This document shows positions 31,590-40,580 of a stretch of DNA of 64,000 nucleotides, in pieces. This DNA is from JBBQZP01 sp038207585 (GTDB lineage: Bacteria; Pseudomonadota; Alphaproteobacteria; Rhodobacterales; Rhodobacteraceae), in NCBI GenBank assembly GCA_038207585.1, contig JBBQZP010000019.1:1-64000 (forward strand), in the 5' to 3' direction. The translations under genes were made by a program, and so were the position numbers. The notes beneath the pieces were generated by a model. That model did no database searches. It saw only the letters and a program-made list of their open reading frames with translations, and had not been told where the DNA came from. How positions within the stretch are numbered: the first letter of the stretch is position 1; the number at the start of each line of letters is the position of its first letter.

Positions 31590-34010
31590 TCAGCCGCGCA
31601 TCCGCGCGCCGTCGGCATCAAACAGCGGGTCTGTCACCAGAACTGCCGACCGACGTTCGCCCAGAATCTCGATCTCGACCGTCAGCCCGTCTTTTGCGCG
31701 GCCCGCAGGCAGGAAGCCCATCGCAACCGACTTGCCGGTGTGATGCGAATAGCCGCCCGAGGTGCAGAAACCGACAACCTCGCCGTCCAGCCAGATCGGC
31801 TCCCACGCCACCACATCGGCGTCTTTCGCGTCGACTATGAAATTGCACAACTGCCGTTTCGGACCGGAGGCCTTTTCCGCCATTGCAGGCGCCTTGCCGA
31901 TCCAGTCGGCATCCTTGTTCCAGCGAATGAAGCGGTCCAACCCGGTTTCGCCCGGCGTATAATCCGGGCTGAACTCGCGCCCCCACGACCCGAAGAACTT
32001 GTCCAGTCGCAGCGACATCATCGCCCGCATCCCGAAGGGACGCAGTCCCAGATCCTGCCCGGCGGCCCAGAGCGTATCCCACAGGTGGCGCACCGACATG
32101 TGGTCGCAGTAAATCTCATACCCCAGATCGGCAGTGTAGCTGACGCGCTGCACGATGCAGTTTGCCATACCTACCGTCATCCGCTTTACATCCATGAATC
32201 GGAACGCCTCGGCCGACACATCGGCCCGCGTCACCCGCGCCAGCAGTTCGCGCGCTTTCGGCCCCGCAATCTGGAACCCGGACCGCGCGTCCGAGATGTT
32301 TTCGACCATCACGCCCGGCTCCGCGTGTTGCTCGAACCAACGCCCGTGCCAGCCTTGCGCGCCGTAACTTGCGGTCACCTGAAATTCCGTCTCAGACAGG
32401 CAGGACACGGTAAAATCGCCAATGATCTTGCCGCTTTCCGCCAGCATGGGCGTCAGGCTCAGCCGTCCTGGTTTGGGGATCAGCCCGGCCATGATCCGGT
32501 CCAGCCAGGCCCGCGCACCCACACCGATCACCCGATACTTGCCGAAATTCTGCACCTCGTTGATGCCGACACCGCCGCGCACGGCCGCCACTTCCTGCGC
32601 CGTCGCGTCCCACGCGTTTGATCGTTTGAAGCTTGGTTCCTCATACCGCGGTTGGCCGGGCAGGGCGTGGTAGTTCACCACCTCAAGCCCGTATTGTTGG
32701 CCCCAGACGGCGTTCATGCCATCGAAAACCTCATACATCGGAGTGGTGCGGAAGGGGCGGGCGGCGGGGCGTTCCTCGTTCGGATAGCTGACCGAAAACC
32801 GCATCTGATAGTTCTCGATGACCTTAGGCACGGTGTAACCGGGGCTGGTCCAATTGCCAAAGCGGGCAACGTCAAAGCCGCGCGGGTCGCGTTCGACCTC
32901 GCCTTCAATCATCCACTGCGCCAGCGCCAGCCCCATGCCGCCGCCTTGGGAAAAGCCCGCCATCACGGCACAGGCCGACCAGTAGTTGCGCAACCCCGGC
33001 ACCGGCCCGATCAGGGGGTTACCATCAGGGGCAAAGGTGAACGGCCCGTGGATCACCCGCTTGACACCCGTGCGTTCCAGCGCCGGAAAGCGCTTTTGCG
33101 CGAATTCGATGGAGTCTGCGATCTTGTCGTATTGTTCCTGGAACAACTCCTGCCCGAAATCCCATGGCGTGCCATCCAGCGACCAACCCTCGCAGGGTTT
33201 CTCATAAAACCCGATGCAGAACCCGCGCCCTTCCTGCCGAAGATAGGATTCCCCACCGGGGTCCATCACATGCGGAAACTCGCGGCCCCCCCGTGCGACA
33301 ATCTCGGGGATATCATCCGTCACCAGATACTGATGCGCCATCGGCAACAGGGGCAGATAAACCCCCGCCATGGCCCCCACTTCGCGCGCCCAAAGCCCAC
33401 CCGCGTTGACCAGATGTTCGGCAATGATCGTGCCCTTTTCGGTGATCACCTGCCACGACCCATCGGCCATGGGATTGGTTTCCAACACCCTGTTGTGCAG
33501 CACAATTTCCGCCCCGCCCATCTTGGCGGCCTTGGCATAGGCGTGGGTGGTCCCATAGGGATCAAGGTGGCCATCCAGCGGATCGTAAAGCGCCCCGATG
33601 ATGCCTGCGGTATTCACCATACCATCGGTCATATCCTCCACCTCTTTCGGTGTCAGGATCGCGGTATCCAGCCCCATGTAGCGGTGCTTGGCGCGTTCTG
33701 CCTTCAACTGGTCGAACCGCTGCTGGTTGTCGGCCAATGTTATACCGCCGACATGATGAAGCCCGCAGGATTGCCCGGTGATCGCTTCCAGCTCCTTGTA
33801 AAGCCGTATCGTATAGCCCTGCAACGCGGCCATATTGGTGTCGCCGTTCAGCGTGTGAAACCCGCCCGCCGCATGCCAGGTCGAACCCGATGTCAGTTCC
33901 GCCCGCTCGATCAGCATGACATCCGACCAGCCCAGCTTGGTCAGGTGATACAGCACTGAACAGCCGACGACACCGCCGCCGATGACAACAACGCGAGTAT
34001 GGGTTTTCAT
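31590..34010 (-). CDS. Dimethylglycine/sarcosine dehydrogenase-like flavoprotein
   Basis: Two-part enzyme of 806 residues. The N-terminal DAO-type flavin domain starts VVVIGGGVVGCSV and has STWHAAG with His46, the position of covalent FAD attachment in dimethylglycine and sarcosine dehydrogenases. The C-terminal half (from about 430) is a GcvT-like folate-binding domain. Such enzymes demethylate N-methylated glycines and pass formaldehyde to tetrahydrofolate. It lies downstream of an amino-acid-type ABC importer on the same strand, so the importer may supply the substrate, but the exact substrate is not shown. Confidence 0.85.
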   Translation of the reverse strand: MKTHTRVVVIGGGVVGCSVLYHLTKLGWSDVMLIERAELTSGSTWHAAGGFHTLNGDTNMAALQGYTIRLYKELEAITGQSCGLHHVGGITLADNQQRFDQLKAERAKHRYMGLDTAILTPKEVEDMTDGMVNTAGIIGALYDPLDGHLDPYGTTHAYAKAAKMGGAEIVLHNRVLETNPMADGSWQVITEKGTIIAEHLVNAGGLWAREVGAMAGVYLPLLPMAHQYLVTDDIPEIVARGGREFPHVMDPGGESYLRQEGRGFCIGFYEKPCEGWSLDGTPWDFGQELFQEQYDKIADSIEFAQKRFPALERTGVKRVIHGPFTFAPDGNPLIGPVPGLRNYWSACAVMAGFSQGGGMGLALAQWMIEGEVERDPRGFDVARFGNWTSPGYTVPKVIENYQMRFSVSYPNEERPAARPFRTTPMYEVFDGMNAVWGQQYGLEVVNYHALPGQPRYEEPSFKRSNAWDATAQEVAAVRGGVGINEVQNFGKYRVIGVGARAWLDRIMAGLIPKPGRLSLTPMLAESGKIIGDFTVSCLSETEFQVTASYGAQGWHGRWFEQHAEPGVMVENISDARSGFQIAGPKARELLARVTRADVSAEAFRFMDVKRMTVGMANCIVQRVSYTADLGYEIYCDHMSVRHLWDTLWAAGQDLGLRPFGMRAMMSLRLDKFFGSWGREFSPDYTPGETGLDRFIRWNKDADWIGKAPAMAEKASGPKRQLCNFIVDAKDADVVAWEPIWLDGEVVGFCTSGGYSHHTGKSVAMGFLPAGRAKDGLTVEIEILGERRSAVLVTDPLFDADGARMRG

Positions 34011-34122
34011 GGCGACTCCTGTGCAGATTTGCGCCAGATTGGCCCCTCACCCACGGTTCGGGCATGCCCAACTGCGACAAATGATGTCGCGAACGACCAA
34101 CGTCCCGACTCCAGGCACTGGA

Positions 34123-34179
34123 CTTCATTTTTGCGAAAATACTCGCGGGGGTCCGGGGGGCGAGTCCCCCGGCGCTCGC
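34123..34179 (-). repeat. Composite intergenic element, copy D (GC hairpin plus AT-core repeat)
   Basis: On the minus strand: GCGAGCGCC, then a hairpin of CCGGGGG and CCCCCGG, then ACCCCC, then GAGTATTTTCGCAAAAATGA. It follows the livM stop by 13 bases and may end that transcript. The same order of parts occurs at 44905-44970. Confidence 0.7.
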
Positions 34180-34192
34180 AACAGTCCCCATG

Positions 34193-35488
34193 CTACTTTT
34201 CCGGTATCAACCCGCGCGGGCTGAATCGCAGCACCAGAAGCAAAATCACGCCCAGCGTCAAAAGCCGCAGATGCGGCGCGCTGTCGATCAGATGGTCCTT
34301 AAGCGCCCCTGCGGGCAGACCCATAGTCACCAACCCCATGATCCCCGGACCCACACTTTCCACGATCAGCCACAGCCAGCCGATCAAAAGCCCGCCCAGC
34401 ACAGCGCCCCAGTTGTTGCCCGACCCGCCGACGATGACCATCACCCAGACCAGAAAGGTGAACCGCAAGGGGTTATATGTCCCCGGTGTCAGTTGCGTAT
34501 CCATCGACGTCATCATCGCGCCGGCAATCCCTACGACGGCAGACCCCAGAATGAAGATCTGCAAATGCCGCCGCGTGATATCCTTGCCCATCGCCGCCGC
34601 CGCCACCTCGTTATCCCGGATGGCGCGCATCATCCGGCCCCAAGGGCTTTTCAGCGCCAGTTCCGACAGCGTCAAAATCACCAGCAGAACCACCCCGAAC
34701 AGCCCCGCATAAAGCAGTTTAACCAGCACCGACGACGCCGTGATTGGATCAAACCCCCAGCGCGTCGTCCAGTCCAGAAAGGTCGCACTTTGTTGCAGGT
34801 TCACCTCATAGGGCACCGGCCAGGGCCGGGGCAGGGAGATCACGTTTTTCACCCCCCGCGCCAGCCAGTCCTCGTTTTTCATGACCGCGATGATGATCTC
34901 GGCAATGCCCAGCGTGGCAATCGCCAGATAATCCGACCGCAACCCGAGGGCCGTCTTGCCGATCGCCCACGCCGCAGCGGCGGCCAAAAGCCCGCCCACC
35001 GGCCATGCCAGCAGCGACGGCAGGCCAAGCCCGCCAAGGTTGCCGTATGTTGCGGGATCCAGTGCCTCAACCGCCTCGGCGGCTGGGTCGAAGACTGCGC
35101 GATAAAGGAAAAATCCGCCAACCAGAATGATCGTCAGCACCAACCCGCGCATCCTGCCCTTTGGCAGCCGCGCGTTGGCAAAAATCGCGGCCCCGATGGT
35201 CGCGGCCCCCAACACAAGCCCCGCAAGAATACCCCAGCCTCCCGCAGCAAATGCCCCCGGCGATGGCTGCGCCGAGGTGATCACGACCGCAAGCCCCCCT
35301 AGCGCCACAAACCCCATGATCCCGGTATTGAACAGGCCCGCAAAGCCCCATTGCATGTTCACGCCCAAGGCCATTATCGCGGAAATCAGCGCCATGTTCA
35401 GGATCGACAGCGAAAGATTCCAGCTTTGGAACACGCCGGTGCCGACAAACAGCAGGGCGACGGCGGCGAAAAGAAGGGCGTTCTTCAT
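34193..35488 (-). CDS. livM: Branched-chain amino-acid-type ABC transporter permease LivM
   Basis: Permease of 431 residues, longer than the usual ~320-420 of the family because of an extra hydrophobic region at about 70-165. The signatures LGVNMQWGFAGLFNTG, LRSDYLAIATLGIAEII and GRMMRAIRDNEVAAAAMGKD are present. It forms the translocation pore with LivH. The start overlaps the livH stop by four bases. Named by family; the transported molecule may not be a branched-chain amino acid. Confidence 0.92.
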   Translation of the reverse strand: MKNALLFAAVALLFVGTGVFQSWNLSLSILNMALISAIMALGVNMQWGFAGLFNTGIMGFVALGGLAVVITSAQPSPGAFAAGGWGILAGLVLGAATIGAAIFANARLPKGRMRGLVLTIILVGGFFLYRAVFDPAAEAVEALDPATYGNLGGLGLPSLLAWPVGGLLAAAAAWAIGKTALGLRSDYLAIATLGIAEIIIAVMKNEDWLARGVKNVISLPRPWPVPYEVNLQQSATFLDWTTRWGFDPITASSVLVKLLYAGLFGVVLLVILTLSELALKSPWGRMMRAIRDNEVAAAAMGKDITRRHLQIFILGSAVVGIAGAMMTSMDTQLTPGTYNPLRFTFLVWVMVIVGGSGNNWGAVLGGLLIGWLWLIVESVGPGIMGLVTMGLPAGALKDHLIDSAPHLRLLTLGVILLLVLRFSPRGLIPEK

Positions 35489-36495
35489 GTCGACTTCCCC
35501 CCGAAAATGCCCGTCGGTCGGAACAGCAGCACCACGATCAGAATGGTGAAACTGACCGCCAGCTTGTAATCGGTGGACAGCAGTTGCAGCAGATTATCCG
35601 GCGCCCAGCTTTCCGGCACCAGATAGGTCACGACCTTTTTCCAGGCATAGGTCACAAAGACCTCGCTGAAGGCGATGACAAACCCGCCGATGATGGCACC
35701 GATCGGGCTGCCCAGACCGCCGACGATGGCGGCGGCAAAGATCGGCAACAAAAGCTGGAAATAGACGAAGGGTTTGAAGGATTTATCCAAACCGTACAGC
35801 ACCCCGGCAATCGTCGCCAAAGCCGCCACGATGATCCATGTCACCGCCACCACGCGGTCGGGGTTGATGCCCGACAGCAACGCCAGATCCTCGTTATCGG
35901 AAAAAGCGCGCATGGATTTCCCGGTGCGGGTCTTGTTCAGAAACCAGAACATCAGCGCCACGACAACCACCGCCGTGGCCACAGTCACCGCCTGTGTGGT
36001 TTTGATTGCAAGCCCTTCCTGCAACCCGGTCCACTCCTTGAACTCGCCCGCCGTGATGACAAACCGCGCGCCATCGGCGAAATCCTGATCCTGCACGCCG
36101 ATGATCAGACGGGTGACACCGTTCATGATGAAGGTCACACCCAATGACACGATTACGAAAATCGTCGAAACGGCGCGTTTCTGGCGGTAGAACCGATACA
36201 CCACGCGGTCCGTCGCCAATAAGAACGCCGCCGTGATCGCAATCGCAAAGGGCAGGGCCAGCAGGGCTGTCGGCAGTGGGCCAAAGCTGATGCCGTGGCT
36301 TTGGAACCACCATGTCAGCAGGATCGTCCACATCGTCCCGAACGCCATCGTGTCGCCATGCGCAAAGTTCGAAAACCGCAGGATCGAATAGATCAGCGTG
36401 ACGCCCAACGCGCCGATAGCAAGCTGCGCGCCGTAAGCCAGACCGGGCACAAAAACGAAATTGGTGAACGCAACCAGGGCGTTAAGCATATTCAC
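35485..36495 (-). CDS. livH: Branched-chain amino-acid-type ABC transporter permease LivH
   Basis: Permease of 336 residues with family segments ALGVTLIYSILRFSNFAHGD at the start and LDKSFKPFVYFQLLLPIFAAAIVGGLGSPIGA later, the EAA-like coupling region. GTG at 36495 is chosen because GGGGGG lies 7 bases before it; an ATG six bases further in is the alternative. It follows livF by 3 bp and overlaps livM (ATGA), so the order livK-livG-livF-livH-livM is one operon. Confidence 0.93.
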   Translation of the reverse strand: MNMLNALVAFTNFVFVPGLAYGAQLAIGALGVTLIYSILRFSNFAHGDTMAFGTMWTILLTWWFQSHGISFGPLPTALLALPFAIAITAAFLLATDRVVYRFYRQKRAVSTIFVIVSLGVTFIMNGVTRLIIGVQDQDFADGARFVITAGEFKEWTGLQEGLAIKTTQAVTVATAVVVVALMFWFLNKTRTGKSMRAFSDNEDLALLSGINPDRVVAVTWIIVAALATIAGVLYGLDKSFKPFVYFQLLLPIFAAAIVGGLGSPIGAIIGGFVIAFSEVFVTYAWKKVVTYLVPESWAPDNLLQLLSTDYKLAVSFTILIVVLLFRPTGIFGGKST

Positions 36496-36498
36496 AGG

Positions 36499-37209
36499 TC
36501 AGCCCCCCAGAAACGTGCGGCGCACGTCGTCGTCGGCCAGAAGGGCCGCCCCGGTGTCGGTATAGCGGTTGGCGCCTTGGACAAGGACATAGCCCTTGTC
36601 GGCAATCTCCAGCGCCTGTCGCGCGTTCTGTTCGACCATCAGAATACAGATGCCGGTGCGCGCGACCTCGATGATGCGGTCGAACAACTCGTCCATCACG
36701 ATGGGCGAGACACCTGCGGTGGGTTCATCCAGCATCAGCACCTTGGGCTGGGTCATCAGCGCGCGACCCACGGCTACTTGCTGGCGCTGCCCGCCCGACA
36801 ATTCGCCCGCCGCCTGATGCCGCTTGTCGCGCAAGATCGGGAACAGGTGGTAGATCTGCTCCATCGTCACGCGGATGTCGTCACGACGCAGGAACGCGCC
36901 CATTTCAAGGTTCTCCTCGACCGTCAGCGAGGTGAAGATGTTCTGCGTCTGGGGCACAAAGGCCATTCCCTTGGCGACGCGGGCTTGCGGGGTCAGGTTC
37001 GTGATATCCTCGCCGTTCAGCCGCACCGCGCCCTTGCGCAGGCCCAGCATCCCGAACACCGCCTTCATCGCGGTGGATTTGCCAGCACCATTGGGGCCGA
37101 CAATCACGGCGATCTGGCCCTTTTCCACCGCAATCGTGCAGTCGTGCAGAATGTCGGTGGCTCCGTAACCGCCGGTCATTGCGTCGCCGATGAGATAGGG
37201 TTCAGCCAT
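36499..37209 (-). CDS. livF: ABC transporter ATP-binding protein LivF
   Basis: ATPase subunit of 236 residues that powers the importer together with LivG. Walker A is VGPNGAGKST, the signature LSGGQRQQVA, and Walker B LMLDEPTAGVSP followed by the switch His region. The LivF-type LTVEENLEMGAF segment separates it from LivG. The start overlaps the end of livG by 8 bp. Confidence 0.94.
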   Translation of the reverse strand: MAEPYLIGDAMTGGYGATDILHDCTIAVEKGQIAVIVGPNGAGKSTAMKAVFGMLGLRKGAVRLNGEDITNLTPQARVAKGMAFVPQTQNIFTSLTVEENLEMGAFLRRDDIRVTMEQIYHLFPILRDKRHQAAGELSGGQRQQVAVGRALMTQPKVLMLDEPTAGVSPIVMDELFDRIIEVARTGICILMVEQNARQALEIADKGYVLVQGANRYTDTGAALLADDDVRRTFLGG

Positions 37210-37984
37210 GGGCTACGACCTTGTTCTTCAGCCCGGTGCCCAGATAGGCCTCGATCACCCGCTCGTCGTTCTTCACCTCGTCCGCGGTGCCTTGCGCCAG
37301 CACGCGGCCCTCGGCCATCACGATGACGGGGTTGCACAGGCGGGCGATGAAATCCATGTCATGTTCGATCACGCAAAACGTATAGCCGCGTTCGCGGTTC
37401 AGGCGGATGATGGCATCGCCTATGGTGTTCAGGAGGGTGCGGTTCACACCGGCGCCGACCTCATCCAGAAAGACGATCTTGGCATCGACCATCATCGTGC
37501 GGCCCAGTTCCAGAAGTTTTTTCTGCCCGCCCGAGATGTTGGCGGCCTTTTCTTCGGCCAGATGGCTGATGGTTAGAAAATCCAGCACCTCAAGCGCCTT
37601 TTCCCGCAACGCGCGGTCTTCTTCCGCAATCGCGCGGCGACGGAACCATGTGTTCCAGATCGACTCGCCCAGTTGTGCGGGCGGCACCATCATCAGGTTT
37701 TCCAGAACCGTCATTGAGCCGAATTCATGCGCAATCTGAAAGGTGCGCAGCAGCCCCTTGTGGAAAAGCTGATGCGGCGGCAATCCGGTGATATCTTCGC
37801 CGTCCATGATCACCCGGCCCGAAGTCGGCGGCAGTCGCCCGGCAATCACATTGAAAAGGGTGGTTTTTCCGGCACCATTGGGGCCGATCAGCCCGGTGAT
37901 GGAGCCCGTCTCGATCCGGATCGAGGTGCCGTCAACAGCGTGAAAGCCGCCGAAATGCTTGTGCAGGTTTTCGACTGCAATCAT
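37202..37984 (-). CDS. livG: ABC transporter ATP-binding protein LivG
   Basis: ATPase subunit of 260 residues. Walker A is GPNGAGKTT, the signature ISGGQKKLLELGR, and Walker B VFLDEVGAGVN; note Glu-Val in place of the usual Glu-Pro. A typical LivG part, RTFQIAHEFGSMTVLENLM, is present, as is the His of VIEHDMDFIARL. It is separated from livK by a 94-bp gap with a strong hairpin, which is usual where the binding-protein message is kept at higher level. Confidence 0.93.
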   Translation of the reverse strand: MIAVENLHKHFGGFHAVDGTSIRIETGSITGLIGPNGAGKTTLFNVIAGRLPPTSGRVIMDGEDITGLPPHQLFHKGLLRTFQIAHEFGSMTVLENLMMVPPAQLGESIWNTWFRRRAIAEEDRALREKALEVLDFLTISHLAEEKAANISGGQKKLLELGRTMMVDAKIVFLDEVGAGVNRTLLNTIGDAIIRLNRERGYTFCVIEHDMDFIARLCNPVIVMAEGRVLAQGTADEVKNDERVIEAYLGTGLKNKVVAHG

Positions 37985-38040
37985 GCCAAATCTGTTCCCC
38001 GTCGCGCCCGTGGGTTCATGCCCGTGGGTCGTTGAAAGCT

Positions 38041-38065
38041 GCGGCCCGGAGGATATCCGGGCCGC
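38041..38065 (-). promoter_or_regulatory. Strong hairpin between livK and livG
   Basis: GCGGCCCGGA and TCCGGGCCGC form a perfect 10-bp stem with a 5-nt loop, 13 bases after the livK stop and without a T-run. Such structures often protect the 3' end of binding-protein messages or cause partial termination. Confidence 0.7.
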
Positions 38066-38078
38066 GCCTGATCAGTCC

Positions 38079-39263
38079 TTAGCGGAACTTGATCGTCTCG
38101 TACTTGCCGCCCTTGATCTCGAACTCGCGGTAGCGTCCGGCGCTTTCGCCCGGCCCGATCAGTTCGACCGCCGAGCCGCCTTCATAGTCGATATCGACGC
38201 CGTCCTTGATCAACTGCAGGCCCTTGGCGATTTCGCCGGGATAGATCTTCTCGCCGGGTGCGTTGGCCACTTCCAGAACCTTGGCCTTGTAATCGGCCGG
38301 GTTGGCCGATCCTGCTGCCTGCATCGCGAGCGCGAAAAGGGCCGCCGCATCATAGCTTTCGGTCGAATAGGGCGAGGTTGAATCAAAGCCCGCTGCCGTG
38401 GCCATCGTGGCCAGCGTCTTGCTGCCTTCGCTGTCGGATTGCGCGACCTGACCGTAAGATCCGTCAAGGCCCGGTCCGATAGCGATGGGCAGGTTGTCAC
38501 CGACCATGCCGCCCGGCAAACCGAAGGTCGTATAGGCCCCGGTATCGAGCGACGCCTGAATGATGCCCTTGCCGCCCTGATCCAGATAGCCTGCCACGAC
38601 CAACAGATCGCCGCCCGCTGCCGCCAAAGCTGCCACTTCGGCCGAATAGTCGGCCTTGCCGTCTTCGTGGCTGGCGTTGATCGTGACCTTGCCGCCCTTG
38701 GCTTCGAACGCGCTGGCAATGGCGTCAGACAGACCCTTGCCATAGTCGTTGTTGGTGTAGGTCATTGCGATCGACTTCACGCCCTTTTCAGTCAGGATGT
38801 CGGCCATGATCTCACCCTCGCGCGCATCCGACGGTGCGGTGCGGAAAAAGAGGCCGTCATCTTCGGCCGAGGTCAGCGCTGGCGACGTGGCCGAGGGCGA
38901 GATCATCACGATTCCGTTCGGGCGCGCGACGTTTTGCAGAACCGCGCCGGTCACACCCGAGCAGTCGGCCCCGACGATGCCTTTGACACCTTCGGCCGTG
39001 ATCAGACGTTCGCCCGCCGCTGTTGCCGCTGCGGAATCGATGCAGGTGCTGTCGGCCTTGGCAATCGACATCGTGTCGCCGTTCAGAAAGATGCCGGACT
39101 CGTTGACTTCCTTGACCGCAAGCTCAACGCCGCCCGTCATATTGCCGGTCAGCGATTCAATCGGGCCGGTGTAGCCGAACAGAACCCCCAGCTTCACCTC
39201 TTCGGCCGAGGCCATTCCCGTCATCAGTACAGTGGCCGTTGTGGCCAGAAGCAGTTTTTTCAT
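38079..39263 (-). CDS. livK: ABC transporter periplasmic binding protein (LivK-type)
   Basis: Solute receptor of 394 residues for the downstream importer. A Sec signal peptide MKKLLLATTATVLMTGMASA is followed by a type I periplasmic fold (VKLGVLFGYTGPIES, GVKGIVGADCSGVT, SPSATSPALT). It belongs to the amino-acid receptor class that includes LivJ/K and amide-binding AmiC, so ligands range beyond branched-chain amino acids. GGGAG lies 7 bases before the ATG. First gene of the liv-type operon; the ligand is unproven. Confidence 0.9.
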   Translation of the reverse strand: MKKLLLATTATVLMTGMASAEEVKLGVLFGYTGPIESLTGNMTGGVELAVKEVNESGIFLNGDTMSIAKADSTCIDSAAATAAGERLITAEGVKGIVGADCSGVTGAVLQNVARPNGIVMISPSATSPALTSAEDDGLFFRTAPSDAREGEIMADILTEKGVKSIAMTYTNNDYGKGLSDAIASAFEAKGGKVTINASHEDGKADYSAEVAALAAAGGDLLVVAGYLDQGGKGIIQASLDTGAYTTFGLPGGMVGDNLPIAIGPGLDGSYGQVAQSDSEGSKTLATMATAAGFDSTSPYSTESYDAAALFALAMQAAGSANPADYKAKVLEVANAPGEKIYPGEIAKGLQLIKDGVDIDYEGGSAVELIGPGESAGRYREFEIKGGKYETIKFR

Positions 39264-39414
39264 TTTTAACTCCCATGTCGGACAAAAATCCTGTGGCAAG
39301 GCTAAAGCGGGCCGTTCCAAAAGAAAAGCGTCTAATATCACGGAAATTGCGTCAGTCTGGCGGTTCACGCAGTTGTTGACGCATGGGCAGGTTTGCCGTG
39401 CCGGGGGCCTGCGG

Positions 39415-40434
39415 TCAGATTGACAATCGCGCCACGCTGGCAATCGCACTTTGCGTGCCGCGTTCGCGGTAGGGCGTCGTGTTGTAATGCGCGCGGTAGC
39501 ATTTTGAGAAATGCGACGGGCTGGCAAAACCGCAGGCAAGTGCCACGTTGATGACACTCATATCGGTCTGCATCAGCAGGTTGCGGGCCTTTTGCAGGCG
39601 CAACTCCATGTAATAGCGTTTTGGGCTGCGGTTCAGATAGCGGCTGAACAGACGCTCCAACTGGCGGGTTGACATGCCGACCTCTTCGGCAAGATCGGCG
39701 GGTGACATCGGGTCTTCGATGTTGCCCTCCATCATCTGGATGACTTGGCTCAGTTTCGGGTGGCGCACACCGATCCGGGTCGGGATCGACAAGCGCTGGG
39801 TATCCTGATCGGTGCGGATGGTGGAATAGATCAACTGGTCGGCCACGGTGTTGGCAAGGTCCGCCCCATGGTCGGCGGCGATGATTTTCAGCATCATATC
39901 CAGCGACGCGGTGCCGCCCGCTGTGGACAAACGGTTGCCGTCGATCACGAAGATCGACTTGGTCAGCTTGACCTCCTCGAACTCCTCAAGAAACCCATCC
40001 TGATTTTCCCAGTGGATCGTCGCCTTTCGCCCGTCCAGCAGGCCGGCCTTGGCCACAGTATAGGCCCCGGTGCAAAGCCCGCCGATGGTGATGCCGCGCC
40101 GCGCCTCGCGCCGCAGCCATGAGATGACGGGCTTGGTCGATGCGCGCTGCACGTCGATGCCGCCGCAGACCAGAACGGTATCTTCGCGGTCAATCTCATC
40201 CAGCCCGATATCCAGCGCGAAGGATGCGCCGTTCGAACACGTTGCCGACACGCCGCCGTCGCCCGCAAGGATCCAGGTATAAATCGTGTGCCCTGCGACC
40301 CGGTTGGCGATCCGAAGAGGTTCGATGGCACCCGCGAACGACAGCATCGTGAACCGGTCAAGCAGCAGGAACACGAACCGCTTTGGTGCGGTTTCCTTGA
40401 TGATGTGCATGGCCTTCTGGGCCGGAATGGACAT
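39415..40434 (-). CDS. GlxA-family transcriptional regulator (DJ-1/PfpI domain plus AraC-type HTH)
   Basis: Regulator of 339 residues. Residues ~17-185 form a DJ-1/PfpI-like sensing domain (RFVFLLLDRFTMLSFAGAIEPL, CGGIDVQRA, GLCTGAYTVA) and ~235-330 a double AraC HTH (STRQLERLFSRYLNRSPKRY, LACGFASPSHFSKCYR). This architecture is shared with GbdR and related regulators of glycine betaine, carnitine and dimethylglycine use in Pseudomonas. Its position directly upstream of livK on the same strand suggests it controls the importer and the dehydrogenase-like gene; that is inference. Confidence 0.88.
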   Translation of the reverse strand: MSIPAQKAMHIIKETAPKRFVFLLLDRFTMLSFAGAIEPLRIANRVAGHTIYTWILAGDGGVSATCSNGASFALDIGLDEIDREDTVLVCGGIDVQRASTKPVISWLRREARRGITIGGLCTGAYTVAKAGLLDGRKATIHWENQDGFLEEFEEVKLTKSIFVIDGNRLSTAGGTASLDMMLKIIAADHGADLANTVADQLIYSTIRTDQDTQRLSIPTRIGVRHPKLSQVIQMMEGNIEDPMSPADLAEEVGMSTRQLERLFSRYLNRSPKRYYMELRLQKARNLLMQTDMSVINVALACGFASPSHFSKCYRAHYNTTPYRERGTQSAIASVARLSI

Positions 40435-40580
40435 GGGGCGACCTGTATGCGTCGTTTCTGTGACTTGGATACAGTAATTGGAGCGCCCCACAAGAGGCGC
40501 TTTTGCCTTTCGCCCTTTGCAAGCGGGCTGCAATTCCCTATACCGCCCCCGATAATCGCTTTGTGACGAAAAGGTGAGCC

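Noticed and set aside
39264..39414. Sigma-54 promoter before livK
   Set aside because: TTGGAACG and a later GC have the wrong spacing (8 rather than 10 bases between GG and GC).
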